A stretch of 64,000 nt of DNA from positions 6,681,741 through 6,745,740 of the forward strand of contig JANVCC010000018.1 of the NCBI GenBank assembly GCA_025345505.1. Direction: 5' to 3'. How positions within the stretch are numbered: the stretch's first letter is position 1; the number at the start of each line of letters is the position of its first letter. A program made the position numbers and the translations under genes. Source of the DNA: Todiramphus chloris collaris (Eukaryota > Chordata > Aves > Coraciiformes > Alcedinidae). This document shows positions 52,201-64,000 of this stretch, in pieces. The notes under the pieces are model-generated. The model saw only the letters and a program-made list of their open reading frames with translations, searched no databases and had not been told where the DNA came from.

Positions 52201-53302
52201 CCTACTGACTGAGCAGAGCCCTTCCAAGTTCAAGGCACAATGGTCACAGCTAAAGGAAAAACAAAACCAAACCAAAAACTCAAAAAAAAAAAAAAAGAAA
52301 ACAAATTCTACAACCAAACACTAAAAAAGTCAAGAGGATCAAAAATAACTGGGCAGTAACTTTAATAGTACTGAGTTCAAGGAATGTGAACTATTGATAA
52401 ACGCTTGGGGCAAAGACTCATTGCCATCAATCAGAAAAGCGGGACAATTTACGGAAGTGTTTTGGCCCATCAACTCTGACAGCATCTTAATGTCTTTGCT
52501 AAAGTGGTAAGGAGAAGCTACATCACCAAAGTCTACTTCACGATACCTGTGTCAGGCTAAAGGACCGTTACACAGGATTAGTGATATACACTGATAATGC
52601 TCTTTGGAGTGAAAGCTGATTGAACTTTGCCCCTTAAGAGTATTTAGACAGCCTAGTGGTCTGCTGACCCACATGGAGCTGCCCATGGTTCTTCCGTCAC
52701 GAACAAGCTGAGAGCATCTTGGGCTCCTGTGCCTCTTCCACAAACCCCTCCTCATCCTCACTTATCTATCACATAGGCAGGGAAATGCTCATTGTCCTCA
52801 CCCCAGAAGCCATTTAGTAACTGATTTTGAAGTCGCTGTATAACTTCTGTATCAGCTGATGTCCCTTTTGAGTAACGCTGCAGAAGGGGAAGCTTACATT
52901 CCCTTTTATATTTGGGTGTTTTGACAGATGTGCTTTCACAGATTTAGTGGCTGTGGTTTAATACATTATTGCCCTGGCCTTCTGCAAAGGTTACTGTTCT
53001 CAGATGAACACTGGCCAAACGGGACGCGTGTCTCTGCCTCAGCAACCACAGCAACTGTTAGCAAAGGTGGGCATGCATTAACATCCTGACTACAGAGTAC
53101 TGTCACTGTGGTATCTGCTGCAAGAGTAGAAATTATTATAGAGATGCATGCTGAAAACAGTTGAAAACTTCTGCAGCAAGGTGCATCAAAACCCAGCTGC
53201 CAGGTGGGAAGCCAAAATTTCTGAGAGAAAGCTGGTTTACAGAGTTCCTACCTCTCCCCAACCTCTAGTGTCTCGTTCCCATCCTTGCACATCACCACAT
53301 TG
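49241..53302. other. Non-coding, unique-looking DNA
   Basis: It contains a TTTA-type repeat at 49460-49483 and an A-run at 52278-52292. A small CpG-bearing stretch at 51450-51560 has no gene attached. No exon is supported. Confidence 0.5.
49460..49483 (+). repeat. TTTA tetranucleotide repeat
   Basis: Imperfect (TTTA)n of about 24 bp with one TTTG unit. Confidence 0.85.
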
Positions 53303-53690
53303 TCCCTGGGGTTGTTTAGTCTAGAGAAGAGGAGGCTGAGAGGAGACCTTATTGTTCTCTGCAATCACCTAAAAGGAGGTTGTAGTGAGGCTGGTGTCGG
53401 TCTCTTCTCCCAAATTATTAATGATAGAACGAGAGAAAATGGCCTCAAGTTGCATCAGGGGAGGTTTAGATTAGGCTTTAGAAAGAAATTCTTCACTGAG
53501 AGAGTGGTTGGGCACTGGAACAGGCTGCCCAGGGAGGTGGTGGAGTCACCATCCCTGGAGGTGTTTAAAAAAGGAGCAGATGTAGCACTTGAGGCAATGG
53601 TCTAGCGGTCAGGGAGATGCTAGGTTGAAGGTTAGACTTGATGATCCTAGAGGTCCTTTCCAATCATAATAGTTCAATGATTCTATAATC
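53303..53690 (+). mobile_element. CR1 LINE 3' fragment with intact ORF2 C-terminus
   Basis: The plus strand begins TGTCCCTGGGGTTGTTTAGT and runs through GGAACAGGCTGCCCAGGGAG, GTGGAGTCACCATCCCTGGA, TGATGATCCTAGAGGTCCTT and the tail CAATGATTCTATAAT. The frame is continuous to a stop at about 53605 and reads [20 protein letters not shown], later [20 protein letters not shown], which is the C-terminal end of CR1 ORF2. The lack of frameshifts suggests a younger copy than the others here. It is 5'-truncated and cannot move by itself. Confidence 0.95.
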
Positions 53691-55068
53691 TGTGTGGTCA
53701 TCTGCCAGGTGGTGAACTGAGTCTGAGAAGGCTCAAGGAAAACGAATACACAGAAAAAGGGTGAAATCTTTTAAGCCACTGCTGCTGCCAAGGGTTTTGG
53801 ACTGCAAAATCATAGCCTGACTGACACCCCTAAACTGTCAAATAATCCATTATCCAATAGTAACTTAAGCAATCCACTCTGGAATTCCAAAACTTCCTCA
53901 ACTCCTGGTGCCCTTAGTTCCATGTAGATGTTTTTGAGATCAAGACAAGAACCAGTGGTGGAGACAGTAAGCACAAACAGAGATGACCCTAAAGGGAAAT
54001 AATTAGCCAGAAGCCTAATGCTGGATTTACATTTGAAGGCACCTAACACATGGTATAAATATCCCTCTTTGCTTGTGGCCCTCCCTTCCTCACAAAGTCA
54101 CTGGAAAACAGAACAAAACAAAAAAAAAAATCTGAAGAAGAGAGAGAAGTTAAAAGTGAAACTAAACCAAAACAAAGTAAATAAAAATGTTTTACCTGGC
54201 TCCCCTGGGCATGGAACAGCAGGCCTCGCAATAATGAGAGTGAGGAATGAAATTCTAAAATGAATGCAAGTGGGAGAAACTGCAGAGAAAATTGAGACAG
54301 AGTTCCACTGTTATTTATCCCAGACAAAGTGTAGACGCTCGGCTCTGAGCATTCCATGGCACAGGAACGACACCAGGATGGAGCTCCGACACAACTAATC
54401 TTTCTTTTCTATTCCCTTCTGTGCTTTTGAGGAGGAAAGGGGAGAGAAAGCAATTACTTGTTTACTTCTCTGTACCTCCTCAGATACGTTGGCTGGAACA
54501 TATTTTGGGGGGTGCAGGCGGGAAGGAAAGAGAGAGGGAAGGAAGGAGAGAGGGAATTACAGGAGTAGAAAGAAGACAAAATTGTAAGACAGGCCTCCAA
54601 GATTTCCCACTGCCCAGGGGTTCATACAAACACCATCCATATGGCCAACAGCATGCCAGTAAAACCACCTGGGTGGTGTGCTTGAACCATTTAAGGTCTG
54701 GCCCATTTTAACATGGTGAAAATGCTCAAACGAGCAGCTTAAGATGCCAGATCTAATGGGGCACCACATGTCTGGCCCCATTTACCACCATGACAAGCCA
54801 GCGTGCTCCAGCATCAGGGCCCTACATCCTTCTGCCAAGACAGGATGAGCTGGAGGAGTTGGGCGATTCAGCTCATGGCAGGGCCATGCTCATGGGCAAC
54901 CCCACCCTTTGCGACTGAGGACACCAAGGGAGGCTTTGGGTCATCCTTCACTCCCAGCTCAGATCCCTGACCGAAAAGGGAAGGGGATGGAGAAGACAGA
55001 GAAGGGGAATGTTTATTAGCACATACTGGCTCATTTCTCCTGTCGTTCTCAAAAGGTTTTTCTTCAAG
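53691..55068. other. Non-coding, unique-looking DNA
   Basis: It contains a GA-rich stretch at 54531-54556 (GGAAGGAAAGAGAGAGGGAA type) and an A-run at 54120-54130. Nothing else was recognised. Confidence 0.55.
54531..54556 (+). repeat. Purine (GA/GGAA) low-complexity stretch
   Basis: Pure A/G sequence of 26 bp made of GGAA and GAGA units, with a C/T tract on the other strand. Confidence 0.85.
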
Positions 55069-55355
55069 AATCACAGAATCACAGAATGTTAGGGGTTAGA
55101 AGGGACCTCAAAAGATGATCTACCCCAACCCTCCTGCCAGAACAGGATCACCTAGACCAGGTCACACAGGACCAGGTGGGTTCTGAATGTCTCCAGAGAA
55201 GGAGACTCCACAGCCTCCCTGGGCAGCCTGTTGCAGTCTCTCTCACCCTCATCATGAAAAAGTTTCTCCTTATGTCTACATGGAACCTCCTACGTTCCAG
55301 CTTAGACCCCTGGTCCTATCATCGGACGTCACTGAGCCGAGCCTGGCCCCATCTT
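55069..55355 (-). mobile_element. CR1 LINE 3' fragment
   Basis: In reverse orientation: AATCACAGAATCACAGAATG (octamer tail), TTAGGGGTTAGAAGGGACCT, GCCAGAACAGGATCACCTAG, CCAGAGAAGGAGACTCCACA and GCCTCCCTGGGCAGCCTGTT. The GGATCACCTAGA and CCAGAGAAGGAGACTCCA blocks are shared with the copy at 33881, so they belong to the same subfamily. Confidence 0.93.
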
Positions 55356-57310
55356 TCTGACAATCACCTTTTACATATTTATAAGCATTATATGAACATT
55401 CTTTGTCCCTAATGAAACCTAAATGGTATTACAAAGGCAGAGATGGTCTCTTAGGTTAAGAAAACAACAAAACCTACTAAATCACCAACTTCTGACTGCT
55501 TTATAAGCCCCTCAATTAGAGCTCATACATCAACATTTACATGACAAAGTCCTTTTTATTAGAAGCAAACCATCCTTAAAATACATTAACAACTGTCACC
55601 TACATCCTCAGTGGCTCTTTGTACTTCGCCTAACACTTCAGAATGCGTTAAAATCACCCAGGAAAGTTATAGTAACCTAATGCTTAGGAAATAAGAGTCT
55701 TTTAAAGGTTTAATTCAATCACTAATGGTTTTTCTCTCAAGTTAGGAAACATTTATATATTGCTAATTTACTGCAGGTGTGGTAACTGGATTTGGACTCA
55801 GACATCCCACCTGCAAGCAAATCACAAAAAAAGCTTCATAAATCAGTTTGAGGCACTGTAAGCCTCATGGTGCTTGGACTGAGACACAGTTTCCCCACAG
55901 AAGCACACAAAACAAATGGAAGTCTATAGTTTTCTCTGTCACAGCTCATAACATCTAAAGGTTAGAAATCAGAGCATCACCACAGTTGAATTTCATACCT
56001 TTGAATAGGATGGACGTAGGGCACCACAGAAAATTATTTATATCATCCCCTCTTCACAAACGGAAGAATGAAGTTGTGATGAAGGCACTGACTAATTGCA
56101 TTATTTGGTAAACATCTTCCCTTGAAATTTCTCTGGATAGGTCAAGATTTTTTACACTCTCTTTGTTTTACAGAGACTTCTCTGGCCACTATTCCACCTT
56201 TTTAAATGAACCTTCCAATGCCCACTGCGCTTTCCAGGGTTTTTTTTTTTTTTTCAACAAGTTGCACTGGCTCCGAGTCAGACATCGTAAGACAAGAAGC
56301 CACAGTGACTTTATCCAAGAAATATGAGGTGGCAGAGATCCAGTACACCCAGCACTCAAGGTGAAAGAACAGCATGGAAAAAGATTCACAAATTAATTGT
56401 CAATTATGGAAGACTGCCGGAGTGAATACCAGATGCATGCATGGGATAATTTATCCAGGCACCTGCACGACTGAGCTGTGGATAGTGCTGAAGTAATTAC
56501 TCTATTTTTAAAAAGAAAGAGATATCATCAGAAAAGGACATAAAAAAAGAGTGAGTTTAAGTGTTTCCATATACATACACTCAGCAGAGTTAAGCTCTAA
56601 AGAGCCGTATGGTCTCTGGAAGAGAGATGGTCCTCTGGAAGAAGTGGGGGAGTCTGACTAAAGGAAGTAGCCTTTAAGGAAGGCAAGCAAAGTAAATTAA
56701 TTGCTCATAGTTTTTTCACCAAAAAGATGCTATTGCACCCATACCTACAACGTAGGCATCCTGGGGCAGGAGGCAGTATGTGCTAAGAACTCATTTCCCA
56801 TACCGTGTCTCAGGAAAGTCACCAGCTGGGGAGGACTTCTGGCCTCTTTCAAAGAGCCTGGAAGTGCTCCCTACCCAGTTACCAGCCATTCCCCCGACAC
56901 ACTGCACAAACTCTGGATCCTTCCTGAACAAACGGCAGAGAATCACTGCTTGTGAGACTGAAGGATGACACAGCAAATTCACTTTCTTGTCTGTGTTCCT
57001 TGGTGCTAGCTCCCATTGGCATGCCACAGGAGCGCCGGGAAGAACTCGAGATTAGAGGCAGCACAGCAGCTGCTCCTCCTGGCTCTTTGAATAGAGGGAA
57101 AACAGCTTTTGCCCAATGCATGGGGAGTGATATCATCAAGTTAGCAAGCCAAGAACAGAGGGGATACATCAGAAAGGAAACGGGAACAAGAGCTTCCCCT
57201 TACAAAGCAAACAGTCGTGCTTTTTTAGAGGAAAATCTTTGCCTAAAAAGCTCTCACAGAGTACCTCAGGGGAGGTTCAGACCATTTTCAAGTGCTGGAA
57301 GAAAAACAGT
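55356..57310. other. Non-coding, unique-looking DNA
   Basis: AT-rich sequence with a T-run at 56240-56255. A plus-strand open frame at 56952-57329 has no recognisable domain or splice evidence. Confidence 0.5.
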
Positions 57311-57412
57311 CCTGGGGTTAGAGTGGTAACCTGGATCTGGGGAGACCCACTTCAGTTCTTTGCTCTGCCAAGCGTTCCTGCATGACCTTAGGCAAAAACA
57401 CTGAAGCTGTAG
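57311..57412 (+). repeat. MIR-like tRNA-SINE fossil
   Basis: The plus strand reads CCTGGGGTTAGAGTGGTAAC, then TTTGCTCTGCCAAGCGTTCC and TGCATGACCTTAGGCAAAAA. This resembles the MIR core (GGCTCTGCCACTTACTAGCTGTGTGACCTTGGGCAAGT). Confidence 0.5.
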
Positions 57413-60400
57413 TTAGAGGCTACCTTGGCTTCAAAAGCAGAGTCAGCCTAAGAAGTTCTTGCCTTCCCCCTGCCTGCCATTTGCTGCGTCCGCACTCGTG
57501 CTGCCCTCACAGCCCAGAAGCACTACCCTGTAAACCAAATTACTGAACAGAAAGATGCTAAAAGCAAGTCTTTTATTGTATTTTGGAGGGAGGAGGGTAA
57601 TTTTTGCATTGGGCTGATGAAAGGATCCACAGTCAATCAGATACAGCAACAAAACTGCAGGAGAAGAGGAGAGTCTGGAGAAGCCTGTGGAATAAACAAC
57701 CAGGAGGAAGGCTGCAAAGCCAATGTGCTATCCAAGCCAGGTGGAAGAACATGCTCTGTGGTGCCAGATGTGCTTGGACAGTGTTAGCTGCTGCCGTTAG
57801 CCACTCCCCCCTGCCCATCTGCCTCTCCAGCCCCCTTTGCAGGGGTGGCTGCCCTCTTAGCAGGGGCAGCAGAAGGAAACGTATGTCAGCGCTTCACCTG
57901 CTGCTCTTTGGAGGAAGAAACAGCCAGGAATCTGCTTAAGCCAGCACCACCAAATGCAATGCATTCTTTAACCTTCTCCCTAAACCCTGGGCTCCCAGGC
58001 ATTATCTCCTAGCTGGGGATGGATGGCAGGACCGCTCACGCTCCCGGGCTGCCGCGAGGATAAACAGCGCAGAGGTGCCGAGACAACCCAGGCAGACGGG
58101 GGCCACGGGGAGACCGAGAGCAGAAAGCAGCAGCCAGTCTCATTTCGGTAAGCTCCAATTTTAAAAGCTGACATGCAAATCTCTACTTACCCTACATAAT
58201 ATGAACATTCTCCTACAAACCCCGGCTCCTGATTAACTCAGTACATCACTTGCCAGAGCTATCTGAATAAGCCTGGGAGCCCAATTAGCAGCAGATGCAG
58301 CACTAACACTCCTCACCTGCTGTGCTTACCAGTCTTCAGATCAGGAAGGGAAGGGAATATATCAAAGACTTGCAGAGGGAAGGAAGCTTAGAAAAGGGCT
58401 CAGAAAGGATGAGGGAAATAGTTGTCTGCAACTGTTCCTCAGGCAAGGAAGCAGAGCCCTATACAAAAGGGAAAACATAAGGGCCGAGGGAAAACATCGT
58501 ACAGATCATGAAAAACATCCAAAGGGCTGCTCTCCTGCACCCCAGGAGCACGGTGCAGGGGGTAGCCAGGAGTGCTGCTGAGGCTCGAGGGACTGCCTGG
58601 CCTTGTCTGAACCCTGGGGAGCTCTGTCACCTGCAGAGCTTCCCTCCGTGTGCTTTGGTACAGTGGCACATCAGCACCGGCAGCTAAGCCATCCCACCTT
58701 TCCTACGAGTTCTTCTTGACCTGTTAGTGTTTCTTTAGCACCCTGAACAATAAGGAAGGAGACTCTTAAACCTACAGCTACAATACTAATATAACCTGGA
58801 CAGGGGTCACTTAACTGAACTTTTCTGAACCCCCAAACTCCGCAGCTGTCTTCAAGTTCTACCTCTGAACCTTGGTATCAATGAACTGACTTCTCTAACC
58901 CACCAAACCATCTTGTCAGCTTATGCACTTCAACTGTTACCTATGTTTTTTAAGAGTAAGAAGAAAGGACATCATGTACCAGTTCAGGTTTTTGGTCAGA
59001 GGATCAGAAAATCTACCTTTGGGAGAAGGTCCTAAAATACGGATTAGTAGATAGACATGAATGCTTGAAGCCTTGAGATGTCAGGAGAAGTGGATTTAAT
59101 GCTATCATTTTCTATCAACCAGTAAAAGGCAGCTGCATACTCATCCCAAGAAGCCTAAATCTCTCCAGTGTGTTGGGCAAGGACAGTCCAGGCACACTAC
59201 ATAAACCAGTGGCCAATATAGCAGTAAGTTCTACATGTCCATCTTTCCTAAACTTCAGCTGTTCCAGCAATAAAAGGTTAATGGATTTTATTTTTTTAGA
59301 ATAGTAAACTTGTATCTTACATATATAGCAGTCACATATTTGGTGAGCCTTTTTTTTTTTTTGCTGTCTTCAAGACAGTCACTGTGGCTGCAGGATACGG
59401 ATTTAACAGAAATAACTTTGAAAGAATAGTCTTATTCCACATATAGTCAAACAGACCATCTAGAATCCCATTTCTGTACATTTTCACTGGTGTCTAGATA
59501 TTAAATGAGTGGCCACCAGTGACTGCTGACCAGTCCACAACTTCCACCTGCAAATCACGCATGGGCTCAACACTGGTCTCAGTGGAGAGGCGTCACTCAG
59601 CCTGAGCCAACTGGTTGTGCAACACAGAAAAGCATCCTGCAGTTGCTGATCATAGTTTCTATAAAATGTCCTTTGGTCTCCAAAACACGTCACAAATGTC
59701 CAACATTTCTAAACAATACTCTTGACAGAAACACAATTAAATAGATGGGTTTGTTTTCTACAGATGTTATTCCCTTATCTTTGAAATGAGAATGATGATG
59801 CACTTTCAGAAAGAGGAAATTAATGTTTTTTTCACAACTGTATTTGCTTTTCAGACATTTATTCCTCATCTGCAGCATAAGAAACTACTGCTACAGGCTG
59901 ACCACACCATCATGGTAAGACACTCCAAACCATGTCTGAATTCCACCCTTGCAGGTCATGTACACAGATCAGATGCAGAAATACACATGCAAAAGACCAG
60001 AAGCAAACAAACAGTGGAAGAGATTTTTATCCAGTACAACAAAGAAGTTTTTAAATTACTTTTCTAATCTCGCCTTTCAAAGCAGAAGGAAGACTGAAAT
60101 CATGCAAGAATTCTAATTTAAACTGAGAAGCGAAGGAGAAATCTGTCAGAAAAGCTGAGGTAGCAGCCTGCACTTCTGTTCTCTAGAGAACAAATAAGAA
60201 GGCAGCGTACAGCAGGTCCAGCCCCAGGTCTACCACAGGACCTCTGGTCAGCTCCTGGCTATTACAGGAGAAAACCTGTCAAGGAGCAAACCTTCAAGAT
60301 CTGGCAATGCCCGTGATTGCTCCTCCCCTTTCCTAAGGGTATGCTGTACCTGGGCTTTTTGTCTTCATGTTCTTCCAGAGTACTGGGATAAATTCAGTAG

Positions 60401-60536
60401 TTAGTAATACAGAGCAAGGGACAGGAAGTGGACATTTGCATGCATCTCTGGACCACATCTGTAAGACAGCTGCTGCCTGACCTTGCAGAGGACACAATCT
60501 ACATAGTGCCTTGTGATCTTACATTTCTTGGCTTAC
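57413..60536. other. Non-coding, unique-looking DNA
   Basis: A short CpG-bearing patch lies at 58030-58120 and a T-run at 59350-59362. No exon or repeat is supported. Confidence 0.5.
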
Positions 60537-60716
60537 CTGTCATGTAGCTGAGAAGTCTGTCATTTTTAAAATGATATCCACCAAACCACCATTTCATTTT
60601 TATCGCATGACAAGATGCAGAAGCATCTGTAAAGTGAATTCCCTCCAGCTCAGCTGATACCATCATTGTGCCATGAATCCATCCTAGACCATTAGCTTTA
60701 GCTAGAAGAGAAGGAG
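60537..60716 (-). CDS. Candidate coding exon, 180 bp, phase 1/1
   Basis: On the minus strand the segment lies between TCTTTTGAAATTGCAG and a strong donor, ACAG followed by GTAAGC. Its frame is open, 180 bp long and symmetric (phase 1 at both ends). The peptide contains LAKANGLGWIHGTMMVSAEL and, later, MKWWFGGYHFKNDRLLSYMT, an aromatic-rich composition that is unusual for random AT-rich sequence. Against it, the polypyrimidine tract is weak, and the exit phase does not match the entry phase of the exon at 5364-5669, so at least one further exon or a different gene would be needed. I recognise no family. It may be a chance open frame. Confidence 0.28.
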
Positions 60717-63700
60717 CTGCAATTTCAAAAGACATAAGTAGGCTAGTTGTCCTTGGTAAGAGTCCAAACCAACCTGTTCCTTTTGCTCTTGGACATCTTG
60801 GTACATTTTTCTTGACTCAGCATCATGACTGCATTTGTTCAATATAATTTTTGTTACTACAAAGCACGTGTGGGTCTGAGGAACCAATACTGTAAAAACA
60901 GATTTCACAGATCTGGCATTCAAACTGTGTCAAATATGCTCCTACATACACACAGTCCAAGATGGTGAACATTCAGATTAAGTTCCATAGAAATATCATG
61001 TTTTAAGACAAGCAATCAGGATGGTCCAAAGCTTGTAGCATGATGCAATATTCTGGGTTAAAGGGAATTTGGGTCATGAAACTCTGAGGAGGAAAATTTT
61101 CTTTCACAGGACCTACTCTCTGCTGCTTTTGATTCAAAAGCAGAGAAGTGCTTTTGGTGTGTTCCCCAAATGACCTTTTCAAACCTGTTCCTCCCCTTCC
61201 CTCCCCTGCTTTTGCCGAGGGTAAAGGTGTTGCCCTCATGACTGTCCAGACTGCACCCGCACCGAGGTTACTTCCTACCTAGTCAAACACATGTATCCTG
61301 ACCTCCCCAGTACAGACAGGGCCTTAACAGATGAAAATCACAGATGAAACCCCTCTTTTGGTGAGTAACCTCACTTCGTGTGTTACAGAGATTACAACGT
61401 GCAGTCTTTACTGATAACTAAAAGCATTTCTCCTGGGCAGGCAGCTCTCCTTGAGTCAACGTCTCAAAGTCTCATGGTTTCACTCCACTGGGTTTAGCTG
61501 GTAAGATCACGGATGTCTGAGGGAGCCAGCAGAAATACCATGGCCACCCAACCTTGGCCAGCACCACCAGTACACTAAATCAGAACGGGGCAGCATACAC
61601 ACCAAATTAAAGCCCCTTTGTGGTGGATCACACTTGTCTATTCTTGACTCTTGGGACTGCTAGGATTGGGTTGTTGAGCACTCTGAAAGCATGAAGTGTG
61701 ACATTATTTGACAAAACCAAAAGGTGTGAATAATATATGCATATTCTTTTATCCCCAGAGAAGTTAGTGTATTATAAACTATAAATAAATAATAAAGACA
61801 TAAAGCCAAAAGCACCCAGAAATATACAGATGAATATATCTGAGCTGTGACTTTACAGCTGCGACTTGGGATTTCATATATAATTTTGGGTTTTCTGTTC
61901 TTCATTCCTCACATGGGGGGGAAGGAATTAGCTCTAAAGAAGACAGAAAAAACAGAAAAAAATAAACTGTAAGATCCATTTGCACTTGGCTTGTTTGTTG
62001 TTTGTAGTTTGGTTTTTTTTTAATCATAGGGGGAAAAAGACCCAATTACTGTGCTGAAATGAAAGATTCACTCCAGATAGTCATTGACACTTGTCAGACT
62101 GCACTCTGTAGTTTTCCTTCATGACCACCAGTACAATAAGCACCTGGTGCTTGACTTTCAGAGCAAACCTTTCAAAACATCGAGTACCCAAAAACAGTCT
62201 GCATGAAGTATCTTCATGACAGTCCCCAAATATCTCATACAAAGAATGAGAAAAATATTTGTTCCAAGGGATGCAAAAACGTGGAAAATTAGAGGTGCTG
62301 CTACTCTAGATTAAAACCAAGCAATTTCATTTTATGCTTTATATGCTCTCCAGTCCCACTAAGTGTAATTACAGACATCGGTCTAGTTGCAAATTTTGCC
62401 ATACAATGGAAAAAGGAATACAATTTTTAGTTGTCCCAATTACAAGAGACCGTAATACACAAAAGCAATAAAACCAGGTTCTGTCAGCAATCAGATAAGA
62501 TCGTAAACAATAGCTTTTGTCATTTATTTCAAACAGGTTCAGTCGCTGCAAGTTAAGATTTGGTTATTCTTGTTTCTTGTGCTGGGTTTCCAGCAGGTGG
62601 TGAGGACAGGACAGAAGTGTTTAACCCCAAGAGGTTTGGAGAAGGGACTAGTATTGCATTGCGTATGACATAAAACAGAGATTTATTTTGCAAAATCAGT
62701 TTTCCATCTCCCAGTGGCTTCTACCAACGTGTATAAGCTACTTCTGAAAATTTCTTCTTCTTGGCTCTCAGCTCTCTCAGCACCGTATACAGCTTGATGC
62801 CACACAAAAGGTGACCCACATTCAGAAGTGACTCCAAACCTCATCAGTTCTGTGTGCTGGTTTTTTATGCAAGTGGGAAATTGTACAATGCACTGAAGTG
62901 AATGTTAATGGCAGATACAAGCCCAGAAAAGATGTACTAAATTTCCCAAAATAGTGTTCAGAGGGGTGTGATTTACTGTAGCTCTGGAAAGCAAGGAAGG
63001 AGCCTTCACACATCTTAATGTCCTGCTCTGAGTGAATACCACCCCGTGAATGTGCCGCACAACACCACTGTGTAAGCCTTGTATCAGAACAGCAATCCCA
63101 GCAGGTGTTCTGTCAACAAGATGGGGCTGTACCTGCTATGAGGATGCAGACTTAAAAAGAACCTCAAAGGCTGGGGGGAGTAAGGCAGTCCCCTCCTTGA
63201 ACCATACCACTTGAGAGATGCAATGGCTTCACTTAGCTCCATTCAGCTGGGTTCCTCACTCCCAGCATCCCTAAAGGCTGAGCTCGCTCATCTCAGAGAC
63301 AGGAAAAAATGCTTTACAAAATCAGTAACTGTTTTCTAACCCAATTTCCCAGACTCAGGGAGATCAGATCCAATATGACCATTGATAGTTTCTGTGAAGA
63401 CAAGGAATGTTTTTTACATTAACATCAGTGGCTACTGATAAAGCCACAAAAAATTACTGCAATCTGATGTTCTCTTTCTACCTCCAGGTATACATCATTT
63501 TGACTTGCAAGATACTTAAAGTCTGTACTTTGTTTATTTTCCTAAAGCAGATTAGCAGAAAAATGGAAGGTTAACAGAACATTAAGGTTGAGAATTTAAA
63601 TGAACTAGTTAGGAAAAACAAGGCTGTAATTCTCATAATCACTCTATGTCAACCATCTTGCACATATTCAGAATTCGATAGTGCTGTAGAGCCTGGGAAA

Positions 63701-64000
63701 TTTATGTTGCAGTGTACCTGTAATATGACAGAGCTGCACTTCTTGCAGGAACTTTTAATTTCCTAACTTGTACATTAAATTCCCAATATACTTTTGTGCT
63801 AACTCTCTTCTGTTGGCAGTAGGGCTTTTTTAAACACTCATTTCCCATGCTTTAAAAATAAATGAACGAAACAGTGTTTGAATACTGAAATAAATGCAGA
63901 TGACTTTTGCCAATTTCTACATACAATTTACAGACTAAATATATCAATCCACCTCACACCTATACCTTTAGAATCGATTACTGAAATCACTGTACTTAGT
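60717..64000. other. Non-coding, unique-looking DNA to the right edge
   Basis: AT-rich sequence with short T and A runs (around 62011-62021 and 61950-61962). No CR1, SINE or exon was recognised. Confidence 0.55.

Noticed and set aside
56952-57329. 125-codon plus-strand open frame.
   Set aside because: It overlaps the start of a MIR-like fossil, has no recognisable domain and no splice signals.

Overview
The window looks like a piece of a bird (or at least archosaur/turtle-type sauropsid) nuclear chromosome. It is AT-rich and almost entirely non-coding. All clearly recognisable interspersed repeats are CR1 LINE fragments with the avian-type 3' end (tandem ATTCTATG-like octamers, no poly-A tail), plus a few very old MIR-like tRNA-SINE fossils. 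No Alu, B1/B2, L1 or other mammalian young repeat is seen. There is no bacterial-style gene organisation, tRNA, rRNA, CRISPR array or integron.

Coding content is small and lies on the minus strand. The best-supported exon is 5364-5669 (306 bp, 102 codons, phase 0/0). It has a good 3' splice site, a consensus GTAAGA 5' splice site and an acidic/basic then Ser/Thr/Asn/Pro-rich protein sequence. A second exon, 26-140 (115 bp, phase 0/1), lies downstream in the transcript and is phase-compatible with the first. Weaker exon candidates are 8926-8994 and 60537-60716. I do not recognise the gene. The simplest reading is that most of the window is intron sequence of one large minus-strand gene, with its 3' portion continuing to the left of position 1.

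Layout: 1-5.7 kb carries the two better exons and an intronic U-rich tract next to the donor. From 5.7 to 9.5 kb there is intron-like DNA with a MIR-like fossil, ending at a 60-bp AGGGA tandem repeat. From 9.8 to 20.3 kb there are sparse CR1 copies and a short CpG-rich block. From 20.8 to 21.3 kb there is a MIR-like fossil and a CA/TA microsatellite. At 26.3-27.4 kb is the longest CR1, with decayed reverse-transcriptase reading frames. At 33.9-34.6 kb is a second long CR1 with a 45-bp tandem duplication at its 3' tip. At 46.9-47.8 kb is a GC-richer block of unknown origin. From 48.1 to 55.4 kb there is a cluster of four CR1 fragments. The remainder to 64 kb is unique-looking DNA with one weak exon candidate.

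I found no convincing new biological system. The items most worth checking are the symmetric exon with its adjacent U-rich tract, the phase-compatible exon at the left edge, the G-quadruplex-capable AGGGA array, and the structure of the CR1 copies. All identifications come from reading the sequence and from remembered consensus features. No database search was run.
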